Positions 1-6,013 of a stretch of 11,743 nucleotides of DNA are shown here, piece by piece. The first letter of the stretch is position 1. Each line of letters starts with the position of its first letter. Both the position numbers and the translations under genes were made by a program. The stretch is from QHYU01 sp041493955. Its GTDB lineage: Bacteria > Acidobacteriota > Terriglobia > Acidiferrales > UBA7541. Below the pieces are notes generated by a model that did not search any database, was not told the DNA's origin, and saw nothing but the letters and a program-made list of their open reading frames with translations. The stretch lies in the NCBI GenBank assembly GCA_041493955.1, contig JBGPZW010000111.1:1-11743 (forward strand), read 5' to 3'.

Positions 1-1091
1 GACAACCCGGCGTCCACGTCCGCGCTCGCTCCGGTTGCAGCGAACCCTTTCTCGATTTCGTCGATCCACAGGACGATGGGAGCGAGCTGCTCGGCGGTGG
101 CCAGCGACTTCCGCAGCCGCTTCTCGGATTCTCCTACGTACTTATCGTAGAGAGCGCCGGCGTCGAGTTTTCCAAGCTCCAGGCCCCATTCCCCGGCCAC
201 CGCATTCGCCAAAAGACTCTTGCCGCAGCCCTGCACGCCGGTGATGAGGATGCCCTTCGGCGGCACCAGGCCAAACTTCTGCCCTTCGGTGGTCAACGCG
301 CCACGCCGCTTGCGCAACCATTCCTTGAGATTCTTGAGATCGGCCACATCGGCAAAGCTGGCGTCGGCCTTCAGATAATCGAGGACGCCCTCCTTCCGGA
401 GGGCGAGACGCTTAGCCTCGAGTACGGCGGCAATCGTGCTCGCATCGGCGCGGCCACTCTGGAGCAGGCACTTGGTCAGGGTGCGTCGCGCTTCGTCCCG
501 GCTCAGGCCGACGAGATTCTGCGCCAACTGGCGCAAGCCATTGGCGTCCAGGTCCACCTTGAACTGACTTCTCTTGCCGAACTCGGCCAGCGTCGCGAGC
601 ACGACCTGGAGCAACAGATCGGCATCGGGCAACTCGAAGCGAAACGTCACGACCTCGTCGTTCAGCTCCGGCGGGAGCTTGAGCGACGCGCCGGAAAGTA
701 CGATCGCGCGGCGGGCGTCACGAAAACTTTCGGCGAGTTCGCGCGTGCGGCGGAGGATGCGGTCCTGCTCGAGATAGCGCTCAAAATCCTTGAGGAGGAA
801 CAGGGCGTCGCCGCGGATCAGGGCGATGTTGGCGAGCGCCTGCTCCGGGTCGTCGGTGTGGTAGATGGGAGCGTCGGCGCCCCTACGGGCCAGACCGGTA
901 GTCACGCTCCAGACAAACAGCGGCACGCCGAGTTCAAGAGCAACGTCGGCCAGGAGCTCTTCGACGCGCGTTTCCTCAAAGGTTTCCACGGCGATGATCG
1001 GGTGGCGGGAGTTGATCAGCAGCCGCAGTTCGTCTTTCTTGTCGGGCCGCCGGCCGGATTTCTGATCGAGCTGTGCGGGGAGAGGGCTCAT
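1..1091 (-). CDS. Ycf46-like AAA+ ATPase (partial, C-terminus outside window)
   Basis: Open from ATG at 1091 to the window edge (363 codons, no stop), so the C-terminal part is missing. The N-terminal region (about residues 20-160) has the Ycf46-type layout: LINSRHPIIAVET, then LFVWSVTTGL, then LFLLKDFERYL. A linker (about 180-240) leads to DVADLKNLKEWLRKRR just before the ATPase core. Walker A is GVQGCGKS (285-292, Lys291). Walker B is IVLWIDEIEK with Asp344-Glu345. Family members are roughly 500 residues, so about a quarter of the protein is probably lost off the edge. The family is known from cyanobacteria, plastids and many other bacteria; its molecular role is poorly defined. The gene is divergent from rpsT across 95 bp. 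No strong Shine-Dalgarno lies before the ATG (GGTGGGG is the best) and I see no convincing promoter of its own. The family call is confident; the function is not. Confidence 0.88.
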   Translation of the reverse strand, partial: MSPLPAQLDQKSGRRPDKKDELRLLINSRHPIIAVETFEETRVEELLADVALELGVPLFVWSVTTGLARRGADAPIYHTDDPEQALANIALIRGDALFLLKDFERYLEQDRILRRTRELAESFRDARRAIVLSGASLKLPPELNDEVVTFRFELPDADLLLQVVLATLAEFGKRSQFKVDLDANGLRQLAQNLVGLSRDEARRTLTKCLLQSGRADASTIAAVLEAKRLALRKEGVLDYLKADASFADVADLKNLKEWLRKRRGALTTEGQKFGLVPPKGILITGVQGCGKSLLANAVAGEWGLELGKLDAGALYDKYVGESEKRLRKSLATAEQLAPIVLWIDEIEKGFAATGASADVDAGL

Positions 1092-1123
1092 CCTCGACCC
1101 CACCAGCTTACAAGATGGCCGGT

Positions 1124-1152
1124 TTGACAATGGCGGTCGCGTCGGCTAGTGT
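1124..1152 (+). promoter_or_regulatory. Sigma70-type promoter of rpsT
   Basis: A perfect -35 hexamer TTGACA (1124-1129) is followed, after 17 bp, by TAGTGT (1147-1152). The latter keeps the first, second and last bases of the -10 consensus. Transcription would start near 1159, giving a leader of about 28 nt that contains AAGGAG (1175-1180), 6 nt before the rpsT ATG. The -10 is weak, and TGTAGT (1150-1155) is an alternative at a 20 bp spacing. Confidence 0.6.
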
Positions 1153-1186
1153 AGTCGATTCGTCATAGCCCGCTAAGGAGTGCTGC

Positions 1187-1489
1187 ATGGCTCAGGGAAC
1201 GGCAACCAGGGTCAAGAAACGCAAGAAGTCGGTGCTGAAGCGCGCCAAGCAGTCGGTGCGCCGCGCCGAGATCAACCGCGGCCACCGCACTCGCGTGCGC
1301 ACGATGATCAAGCGCATGCGCGCCGCGCTCCGCTCAGGCGACGCCGCTGCTGCTGCCAACCTGCTCCAGGCCACGCTTGCGGCCATTGACAAGGCCATCG
1401 GCAAGGGCGTCCTGCACGAGAACACGGCCAACCGATATAAGTCGCGTCTCGCGCTGGCCTGCAACGCCCTGCGCGTCCAAAAGACCTAG
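1187..1489 (+). CDS. rpsT: 30S ribosomal protein S20
   Basis: The 100-residue, very basic protein begins MAQGTATRVKKRKKSVLKRA and has the S20 pattern throughout: a Lys/Arg-rich N-terminal helix, the NRGHRTRVRTMIKRMR helix (about 30-45), an Ala-rich middle helix and the C-terminal signature GVLHENTANRYKSRL (about 75-89). S20 is a primary 16S rRNA-binding protein of the small subunit. At 100 residues it is slightly longer than the usual 85-90. The start is fixed by AAGGAG (1175-1180) at 6 nt spacing. It is transcribed alone from its own promoter and converges on holA, with only 4 bp between the stop codons. An overlapping frame from ATG 1180 has no S20 similarity and was dismissed. Confidence 0.97.
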   Translation: MAQGTATRVKKRKKSVLKRAKQSVRRAEINRGHRTRVRTMIKRMRAALRSGDAAAAANLLQATLAAIDKAIGKGVLHENTANRYKSRLALACNALRVQKT

Positions 1490-1493
1490 CCCC

Positions 1494-2549
1494 CTATCCC
1501 CTACGCTTTGCCGCACCGGCGCCGGTGAGCCGCGCCACCAGAAACTCCATCACTGCGCGCTGGCTGGCCACGCCGGACTTCAGCCGGCTGTCGGCTTCGT
1601 AGAGTGCTTCTAAACCATCAAGCAACAGCGCACGCGGAATTTCGCGCGACCCGCGCAGCGCTAGTTCGGCCGTATCCACCCGCATGCCCAGCTCCCGCGC
1701 CGCCTGCCAGCCGGAGAGATGCGCGGGTAGATCCTGCGCCTCAATCAGCTTGCGGTACATCCAGGCCAGCGCGCCGACGATCTGCGGCGGTTGTTCGCCC
1801 TCGCGCAGCACGCTGTCGAGAAACTCCAGCGCCCGCGCGGGTTGGCGGCTGGCCAGCAGGTCGGTGAGCTGCCAGACCGAGTATTTCTTGGCAGAGATCA
1901 CCAACGCCTCGACGTCGGCGCGCGTGATGCGCCGGCGGTCGCCCACATAGCTCGCCAGCTTCTCCAATTCGTTCTGGATGCAGATCATCTCCGCGTTCAG
2001 GATGTCGGCAAGCTCGTCGGCGGCATCTCGCTCCAGCTCGACGCCGCGAGCGCGCGCCAGATCGAGCGCCATCCCCGCAGCCACGCTGGCGCGGCGCTCG
2101 GGATCGGTGTCTAGCTCCAGGGCCACAACGAATGCCTTTTCGGCCAGCCTCCGGGAGAGCTTCATGCGGTCGTCGAGTTTCGCGGCTTCGAGCACAAAGG
2201 TGGTGAAGGGCGCGGGATCGTCAAGATAAGCGGTGAGCTCTTCGACCGCGGCGTCGCGAGCCACTTCGCCCAGACTCTCCAGAGCTTCGACTTCCTCGTA
2301 GAATACGATCTGCCGTGGAGCGAGCATGGGCAGCGTCTGCGCCTGGCCGATCACGCGGTCGAGCGGGTCGTCCACGGCGGAAAAGCGGGCGACGCCCCAT
2401 TCGCGGGCGCCTTCCGGCGCAGCGGCCTCGATCAAACGGGCGCGGCAAATGTCGCGGAGGTACACGTCAGCGCCGAGCAGGAGAACTACCGGCAGAGGCT
2501 TGCCCTTGGCTAGCCGCTCCAGTAGCTTGTCCGCTGTGTTGACGACCAT
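1494..2549 (-). CDS. holA: DNA polymerase III subunit delta
   Basis: The 351-residue product has the usual HolA length (about 340). It is the clamp-loader delta subunit that opens the beta sliding clamp in the replisome. The N-terminus reads LPVVLLLGADVYLRD (about 19-33), the family's degenerate AAA+ fold without a Walker A motif, as expected for delta. The C-terminal collar domain shows KKYSVWQLTDLLASRQPARA (221-240), then LREGEQPPQIVGALAW and YEADSRLKSG (317-326). The ATG at 2549 overlaps the lptE stop by one base (TGATG). GGAG lies 8 nt upstream, within the lptE end, so translational coupling is likely. Adjacency to lptE and to rpsT is common in other bacteria and supports the call. Confidence 0.93.
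   Translation of the reverse strand: MVVNTADKLLERLAKGKPLPVVLLLGADVYLRDICRARLIEAAAPEGAREWGVARFSAVDDPLDRVIGQAQTLPMLAPRQIVFYEEVEALESLGEVARDAAVEELTAYLDDPAPFTTFVLEAAKLDDRMKLSRRLAEKAFVVALELDTDPERRASVAAGMALDLARARGVELERDAADELADILNAEMICIQNELEKLASYVGDRRRITRADVEALVISAKKYSVWQLTDLLASRQPARALEFLDSVLREGEQPPQIVGALAWMYRKLIEAQDLPAHLSGWQAARELGMRVDTAELALRGSREIPRALLLDGLEALYEADSRLKSGVASQRAVMEFLVARLTGAGAAKRRG
1514..1527. repeat. 14-bp perfect palindrome near the rpsT/holA convergence
   Basis: CACCGGCGCCGGTG is self-complementary and lies about 25 bp past the rpsT stop, inside the last codons of holA. A transcript from either side could fold here, but no T-run follows on either strand, so it is not a classical Rho-independent terminator. 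GC-rich coding DNA can give such palindromes by chance. Confidence 0.25.
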
Positions 2550-3052
2550 CAGAAATTCTCCAACAGGTCAGCCACCAGCCGGCTGGCGAAATCTCGCGCC
2601 AGGCGGCCGAGCGCCGGGTCCTGCTCCGCGAAAAAGCTGGCCACGTCGGTCGAAATCTCGTAGGGCTCGCGGAAAAGAAAATTATCGTTGCGGTAGAGGA
2701 GTTTTTTGGTTTCGCGCTCTTCCAGACGCACCTGGGCGCGCAGGGTGACCAGTAGGGTGGTGGCGCGGCCGGTCGCCGCGTCAAACACCACCGCGCTCGA
2801 CTCGAGGCCTGTGATTTCACCGCGCAGGACCGCGTCGGCCGCCGCGGGATCCGCCACCACGCGGTAGGAGGTCCGTGCCAGCAGCTCGCGCACTACGGCT
2901 TCCGTCAGGCGCTGCTCGATGCGGTAGCGTATCGTGCGGTTTTCCAGCGCGGGCACAGCGATGGTCTTTACATTGGCGGGCAGCCGGCCGGCCCGGCCGG
3001 CCACATGATAGCCGCACCCGGCGAGCAGCATCCCAAAGAAGAAAAGCGCCAC
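2549..3052 (-). CDS. lptE: LptE-like LPS-assembly lipoprotein (start uncertain)
   Basis: The mature part starts CGYHVAGRAGRLPANVKTIA and continues with VPALENRTIRYRIEQRLTEAVVREL, the signature of LptE/RlpB-type proteins that plug the LptD porin and help place LPS in the outer leaflet. A lipobox LLAGC (Cys codon 3016-3014) indicates an outer-membrane lipoprotein. The start is doubtful. The frame stays open to 3217, into the Asd-like gene. GTG 3052 gives 167 residues but only a 12-residue signal with no positive charge and no Shine-Dalgarno. ATG 3031 is too close to the Cys. TTG 3157 has GGAG 7 nt upstream and gives 202 residues with an unusually long n-region. GTG 3052 lies inside an inverted-repeat element that may have altered the leader. 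The product call rests on the mature domain and on the position upstream of holA. Confidence 0.8.
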   Translation of the reverse strand: MALFFFGMLLAGCGYHVAGRAGRLPANVKTIAVPALENRTIRYRIEQRLTEAVVRELLARTSYRVVADPAAADAVLRGEITGLESSAVVFDAATGRATTLLVTLRAQVRLEERETKKLLYRNDNFLFREPYEISTDVASFFAEQDPALGRLARDFASRLVADLLENF

Positions 3053-3132
3053 AGAGGCACAGAGACACGGAGTGAAACGATCGGAAGAAAAAGGGTAAAA
3101 ATCTATCTCTGAGATTTCTGTCGCTTTGCGGC
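3048..3132. repeat. Degenerate inverted repeat with octamer arms (REP/MITE-like)
   Basis: The left arm contains three tandem octamers of form NCACRGAG: CCACAGAG, GCACAGAG and ACACGGAG (3049-3072). The right arm (3114-3132), read on the minus strand as GCCGCAAAGCGACAGAA, matches the left arm at 13 of 18 positions, with two more able to form G-U pairs in RNA. Between them is an A-rich stretch unlike the surrounding GC-rich coding DNA. From memory, similar cacagag-type elements are dispersed through several environmental bacterial genomes. The element fills the gap between the Asd-like gene and lptE, and its left arm overlaps the proposed lptE start. Copy number in this genome cannot be judged from one window. 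Confidence 0.55.
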
Positions 3133-3146
3133 CGGGTTTTCCGGAC

Positions 3147-4175
3147 TCAGGAGGCAAGGAGCTTCTCCGCGATGCGCACGGCGTTGGCGGCCGCCAAGCG
3201 CATATTATCAGCAGCACCCCAGAACCAGTAGCCTCGCTCCACTCCCGGGTCGCGCTCCATCGCGCCTACTACGATCTGGCTCTCTCCCGCTACGCTGACG
3301 TTGGAGGGAGCGTCCTCCGGAGCAGTGGCGGACTTGATCTTCACGGCGTCGAGAGCGCGGCGCAGCTCCTCCGGCGCAGGCGGCGCGCCCAGCTCAGCAT
3401 ACGCCGCGAAGGCATAGGAGTAGAACACGGGCGCGTGGATGACTTGAATGGCCGGAACGGGAACGCAACCAGCGAGATAGCTGCGAACGTCGCGCGCGAC
3501 GCTCGCCCGGGTGTCACTCAGGCGCTCGCTACTTCCTTGGCCGTAGCGGTCCAGCAGATTGAACGCCACCTGGGCATCAAAGACCTCTTGCCCGATAGGC
3601 TTGAAAGAGAGCAGCTTGACGGTCTGGCTTTCAAGCTCCTCGATGGCAGCGGCGCCGCGCTCGGAGACCGGCTGAAAAAATACGAGCGCCAACCGTTCGA
3701 GGGAAAACCCCGCCAGCGCTCCTGCCAGCGAGCACGCCACGATCGCCGGAGACGAGGGCGAGAGGAAGAGTTTGCCGGTGTGTGGCTGTGGCGTTTGCGC
3801 CGCCGGCGGCCGCGGCAGGGCCGCGTCGAGGGCGGGAATCCACCGCACCGCGCCGGGCACATCCGCGAGTCCTCCGCTCAGGTCGATCACTGTGGCCCCG
3901 GCGCGCTCGGCGTCCTGCCAGTGTCGCAGGGCAAAGGCCGGCAAACCGGCAAAGAAGGCGAACCGAACACGCTCGAAGCTGTCCTCGTCCAGCGCTTGGA
4001 TTACGACCGGCTCCCCGCCCGCCTCTGTCAGGGTCCCGACGGCGATGTCCTCGTCCAGAAGGCGGATTTCCTCAGCCGGGAAACTTCCCTCTTCCAGTAG
4101 TCGTTTGAGATCTTTGCCGCGAAGCGAGGAGGCTCCAGCAATGGCGACGCGGCAAGCCTGGACGTCGGCGGGCAT
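3147..4175 (-). CDS. Asd-fold (USG-1-like) protein lacking catalytic Cys and His
   Basis: The 342-residue product has the overall design of aspartate-semialdehyde dehydrogenase. It has a Rossmann N-terminus (VAIAGASSLRGKDLKRLLEE, 10-29), the segment ATVIDLSGGLAD (94-105), a dimerisation domain, and a C-terminus of the GDNLRKGAALNAVQIAE type (GAADNMRLAAANAVRIAEKL, 320-339). The key residues are missing. The NPNC loop carrying the catalytic Cys reads SPSSP (139-143), with Ser142 at the Cys position. The RVPVxxGH motif reads HAPVFYSY (247-254), so Arg and the catalytic His are also replaced. Real Asd activity is therefore unlikely. USG-1-type Asd paralogs show the same kind of loss. It sits 3 bp after pssA. 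Cys148 is nearby but out of register. An Asd/ArgC dimerisation-domain label is safe; the function is unknown. Confidence 0.85.
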   Translation of the reverse strand: MPADVQACRVAIAGASSLRGKDLKRLLEEGSFPAEEIRLLDEDIAVGTLTEAGGEPVVIQALDEDSFERVRFAFFAGLPAFALRHWQDAERAGATVIDLSGGLADVPGAVRWIPALDAALPRPPAAQTPQPHTGKLFLSPSSPAIVACSLAGALAGFSLERLALVFFQPVSERGAAAIEELESQTVKLLSFKPIGQEVFDAQVAFNLLDRYGQGSSERLSDTRASVARDVRSYLAGCVPVPAIQVIHAPVFYSYAFAAYAELGAPPAPEELRRALDAVKIKSATAPEDAPSNVSVAGESQIVVGAMERDPGVERGYWFWGAADNMRLAAANAVRIAEKLLAS

Positions 4176-4178
4176 CGG

Positions 4179-5009
4179 TCAGGCGGGGCGAGAGACTAGG
4201 CGGTGCCGCACCACGCGTACCAAGTGCAGCGTGATGCCGGAGATCGTGTACGTGCTCGCGATCAGCAGTAACACCTCTTCGGAGTAGAACACGATCGCCC
4301 CGCCCAGCAACGCGGCCAGGACGACCGCGAGCGAGGGCTGGCGGCGGGTCCAAGGAATGTCTTTGAAGCTGTAGTGGCGCACGGGGCTGGTCATCAGCGC
4401 CGCCAGTCCGGTCACCAGCGCGAGCCAAGCGATGGCCCAGCGCCAGTCGTCAATCGAGGTCTTCCAGGCGTGGACCGTCGCGGCAATCATTGCCGCAGCG
4501 GCCGGCGTGGGCATGCCCACGAAATACCGCGAGCCGCCCGGGGCCATGCCATGCACGTTGAACCGCGCTAGCCGCCAGGCGCAGCAGATCACAAAGGCGA
4601 AGCTGACCAGCCAGCCGAGCTGATAAACGTGACGCGCCGGGCCGGCGTCGCTTTGCAGCATCCCCCGCACGCCCCAGGCAAAGGCGAGGAATGCCGGGGC
4701 TACGCCAAAGCTGATCACGTCGGCCAGCGAATCGAACTGCTTGCCGAATTCGGAGGAGGTGCCGGTGGCCCGGGCCACCCAGCCGTCGGCCGAGTCAAAC
4801 AGGATAGCGATGCCGATGGCACGCGCGGCATTGTCCAGGTCCGTGACGTCGCCTTTGAGCGTGGCCAGCACAGCGTAGTAGCCGCACAACATGTTGGCTA
4901 CGGTCAGAAAACTGGGCAGGAGATAGATCCCGCGGCGGAGCCGTTGGTTGCGGGGCTTCTGCGCCGGCGTAGCCGGCAGTTCGTAGTGTTCAAACCCGTT
5001 CATGGCCAT
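4179..5009 (-). CDS. pssA: CDP-diacylglycerol-serine O-phosphatidyltransferase
   Basis: This integral membrane enzyme makes phosphatidylserine from CDP-diacylglycerol and serine. The CDP-alcohol phosphatidyltransferase signature DG(x2)AR(x8)G(x3)D(x3)D is intact: Asp75-Gly76, Ala79-Arg80, Gly89, Asp93 and Asp97. Upstream, IYLLPSFLTVANMLCGYYAV (29-48) is the first membrane helix with the typical LTxxNxxCG pattern of the PssA type. Several hydrophobic helices follow, and the length (276) suits the family. Two starts are possible. ATG 5009 overlaps psd by 10 bp, while ATG 5003 (Met3) gives an ATGA overlap with the psd stop. Neither has a good Shine-Dalgarno, which points to translational coupling with psd, the next enzyme of the pathway. 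Confidence 0.94.
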   Translation of the reverse strand: MAMNGFEHYELPATPAQKPRNQRLRRGIYLLPSFLTVANMLCGYYAVLATLKGDVTDLDNAARAIGIAILFDSADGWVARATGTSSEFGKQFDSLADVISFGVAPAFLAFAWGVRGMLQSDAGPARHVYQLGWLVSFAFVICCAWRLARFNVHGMAPGGSRYFVGMPTPAAAAMIAATVHAWKTSIDDWRWAIAWLALVTGLAALMTSPVRHYSFKDIPWTRRQPSLAVVLAALLGGAIVFYSEEVLLLIASTYTISGITLHLVRVVRHRLVSRPA

Positions 5010-5611
5010 CGCGCCAGGACGCTGGAGCCGCCCGCGACGTGCTGGCCGGGCAACACCAGGATTTCCGCCTCAAGGGGCAGCCAGATGTCCACCCGAGAGC
5101 CGAACCGTATCATGCCTACACGTTCGCCCCGGGCCACTGCGTCGCCCTCCGACTTCCAGCAGAGCACACGGCGCGCAATCCAACCGGCAATTTGCTTGAA
5201 GACGATCTCGCCGCGCTCGGTCGAAAGGTGAATCACGTTCTGCTCATTCTCCGCCGAGGCGCGCGAGCGCATGGCGGCATAGAAGTGCCCGGGCCGATAC
5301 TCCAGGCTGCTGATGCGTCCGGCCACCGGTGCGCGGTTCACGTGCACGTCCCAGACGGCCAGGAAGATGCTGATGCGCCGGCCAGCGCGCGAGCCCAGCG
5401 GCTCGTCCACAATCTCCATCACGCGCCCGTCGGCCGGGGAAACAACCACGGCAGGGTCGGCCGGCCCCACCCGCTCCGGGTCACGGAAAAAGTACAGGAC
5501 AAAGGCGGAAAGGAAAAGAAAAATTCCCGCCGCCCAGTTCCAGCGCAGCAGAAACAACACCACGCCGAGGGCGAACGGCAGGAACGCGAATTTGTAGCCG
5601 TCTTTGACCAT
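5000..5611 (-). CDS. psd: Phosphatidylserine decarboxylase proenzyme, short archaeal type
   Basis: The enzyme converts phosphatidylserine, the PssA product, to phosphatidylethanolamine at the inner membrane. From ATG 5611 it is 203 residues, the size of the short PSD-A type. It begins MVKDGYKFAFLPFALGVVLF with a membrane anchor, then shows FFRDPERVGPAD (41-52), VSPADGRV (57-64) and WDVHVNRAP (87-95). The self-cleavage site is FGSR (170-173), where Ser172 becomes the pyruvoyl group. The frame extends to GTG 5650 (216 residues), but those 13 extra residues do not resemble the family's usual start. A -10-like TAGAAT at 5660-5655 would also place the transcript start downstream of that GTG. The stop overlaps the pssA start. 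Confidence 0.93.
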   Translation of the reverse strand: MVKDGYKFAFLPFALGVVLFLLRWNWAAGIFLFLSAFVLYFFRDPERVGPADPAVVVSPADGRVMEIVDEPLGSRAGRRISIFLAVWDVHVNRAPVAGRISSLEYRPGHFYAAMRSRASAENEQNVIHLSTERGEIVFKQIAGWIARRVLCWKSEGDAVARGERVGMIRFGSRVDIWLPLEAEILVLPGQHVAGGSSVLARWP

Positions 5612-5654
5612 CGGGGACCATTCGGAAGGCGCGCCCCCACACGCGCACACCCTT

Positions 5655-5660
5655 ATTCTA
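5655..5660 (-). promoter_or_regulatory. -10-like TAGAAT box upstream of psd
   Basis: On the minus strand TAGAAT matches TATAAT at 5 of 6 positions and lies in the 87-bp gap between the DUF465 gene and psd. Transcription would begin near 5648, giving a leader of about 37 nt to ATG 5611. No good -35 hexamer is visible at 16-18 bp, so this is a weak call. It is the only candidate for a separate psd-pssA-asd-like-lptE-holA transcript. Confidence 0.3.
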
Positions 5661-5698
5661 CGACAGAACGCGGTGGGAATCGCGACCCGCAGCGGGGC

Positions 5699-5935
5699 TC
5701 AGCGTCGGGCCGGGATTTGCCCGTGCCGCGCGACCAACTGTTCCATCTGGTCCTTCACGCGCAGCTTCAGCTTTTTCAGGTCGATCTGCTGCAGGATGTC
5801 TTCCGAACTCAGGTAGGGCGCCTTGGAGAGCTGCTCGAGCTGGGCTTCATACCGGGAATGCTCCTGGGCGAGCCGTTGAAACTCCGTATCGCTGGCCATC
5901 AGGTATTCGCGGATTTCCCGGGGCGAGGTGGACAT
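5699..5935 (-). CDS. DUF465/YdcH-like small coiled-coil protein
   Basis: The 78-residue protein has the YdcH/DUF465 pattern. DTEFQRLAQEHSRYEAQLEQL (about 16-36) forms one helix with the typical F-x-x-L-x-x-E-H core. A turn with PYLSSED (40-46) leads to a second helix LKKLKLRVKDQMEQL (about 53-67), rich in Lys and Leu. It probably folds as a helical hairpin or short coiled coil in the cytoplasm. The function of the family is not established. The start is well defined by AGGAGG (5947-5942), 6 nt before the ATG. It lies 78 bp after rimI and 87 bp before psd, and may have its own promoter. Confidence 0.85.
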   Translation of the reverse strand: MSTSPREIREYLMASDTEFQRLAQEHSRYEAQLEQLSKAPYLSSEDILQQIDLKKLKLRVKDQMEQLVARHGQIPARR

Positions 5936-5941
5936 CGATTC

Positions 5942-5965
5942 CCTCCTGGATGGGGCAGGATTTTA
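5942..5965 (-). promoter_or_regulatory. Candidate -10 box and strong RBS of the DUF465 gene
   Basis: Reading the minus strand, TAAAAT (5965-5960, 5 of 6 to the -10 consensus) is followed by AGGAGG (5947-5942), 6 nt before ATG 5935. A start near 5953 would leave a leader of about 18 nt carrying the ribosome binding site. No convincing -35 lies at the right distance. The ribosome binding site is certain; the promoter is tentative. Confidence 0.4.
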
Positions 5966-6013
5966 CATAGCCAGCAAAACCTAGCACAGCCGCCGGCGGC
6001 GCGCCAAGAGAAA

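Noticed and set aside
3049..3072. CRISPR-like array from the cacagag octamers
   Set aside because: The units are 8 bp and directly adjacent, without spacers, and no cas genes are present.
3053..3217. N-terminal extension of lptE to GTG 3217
   Set aside because: It overlaps the Asd-like gene by about 70 bp and encodes no signal-peptide-like n-region. A later start is more plausible, although which one remains open.
3126..4100. 324-codon plus-strand frame opposite the Asd-like gene
   Set aside because: It is antisense to a protein with clear Asd-fold motifs throughout, and its composition is that of an out-of-frame GC-rich reading.
5989..6000. Palindrome GCCGCCGGCGGC after rimI as a terminator
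   Set aside because: It allows only a 4-bp stem with a 4-nt loop and has no proper T-run after it. It is likely a chance feature of GC-rich DNA.
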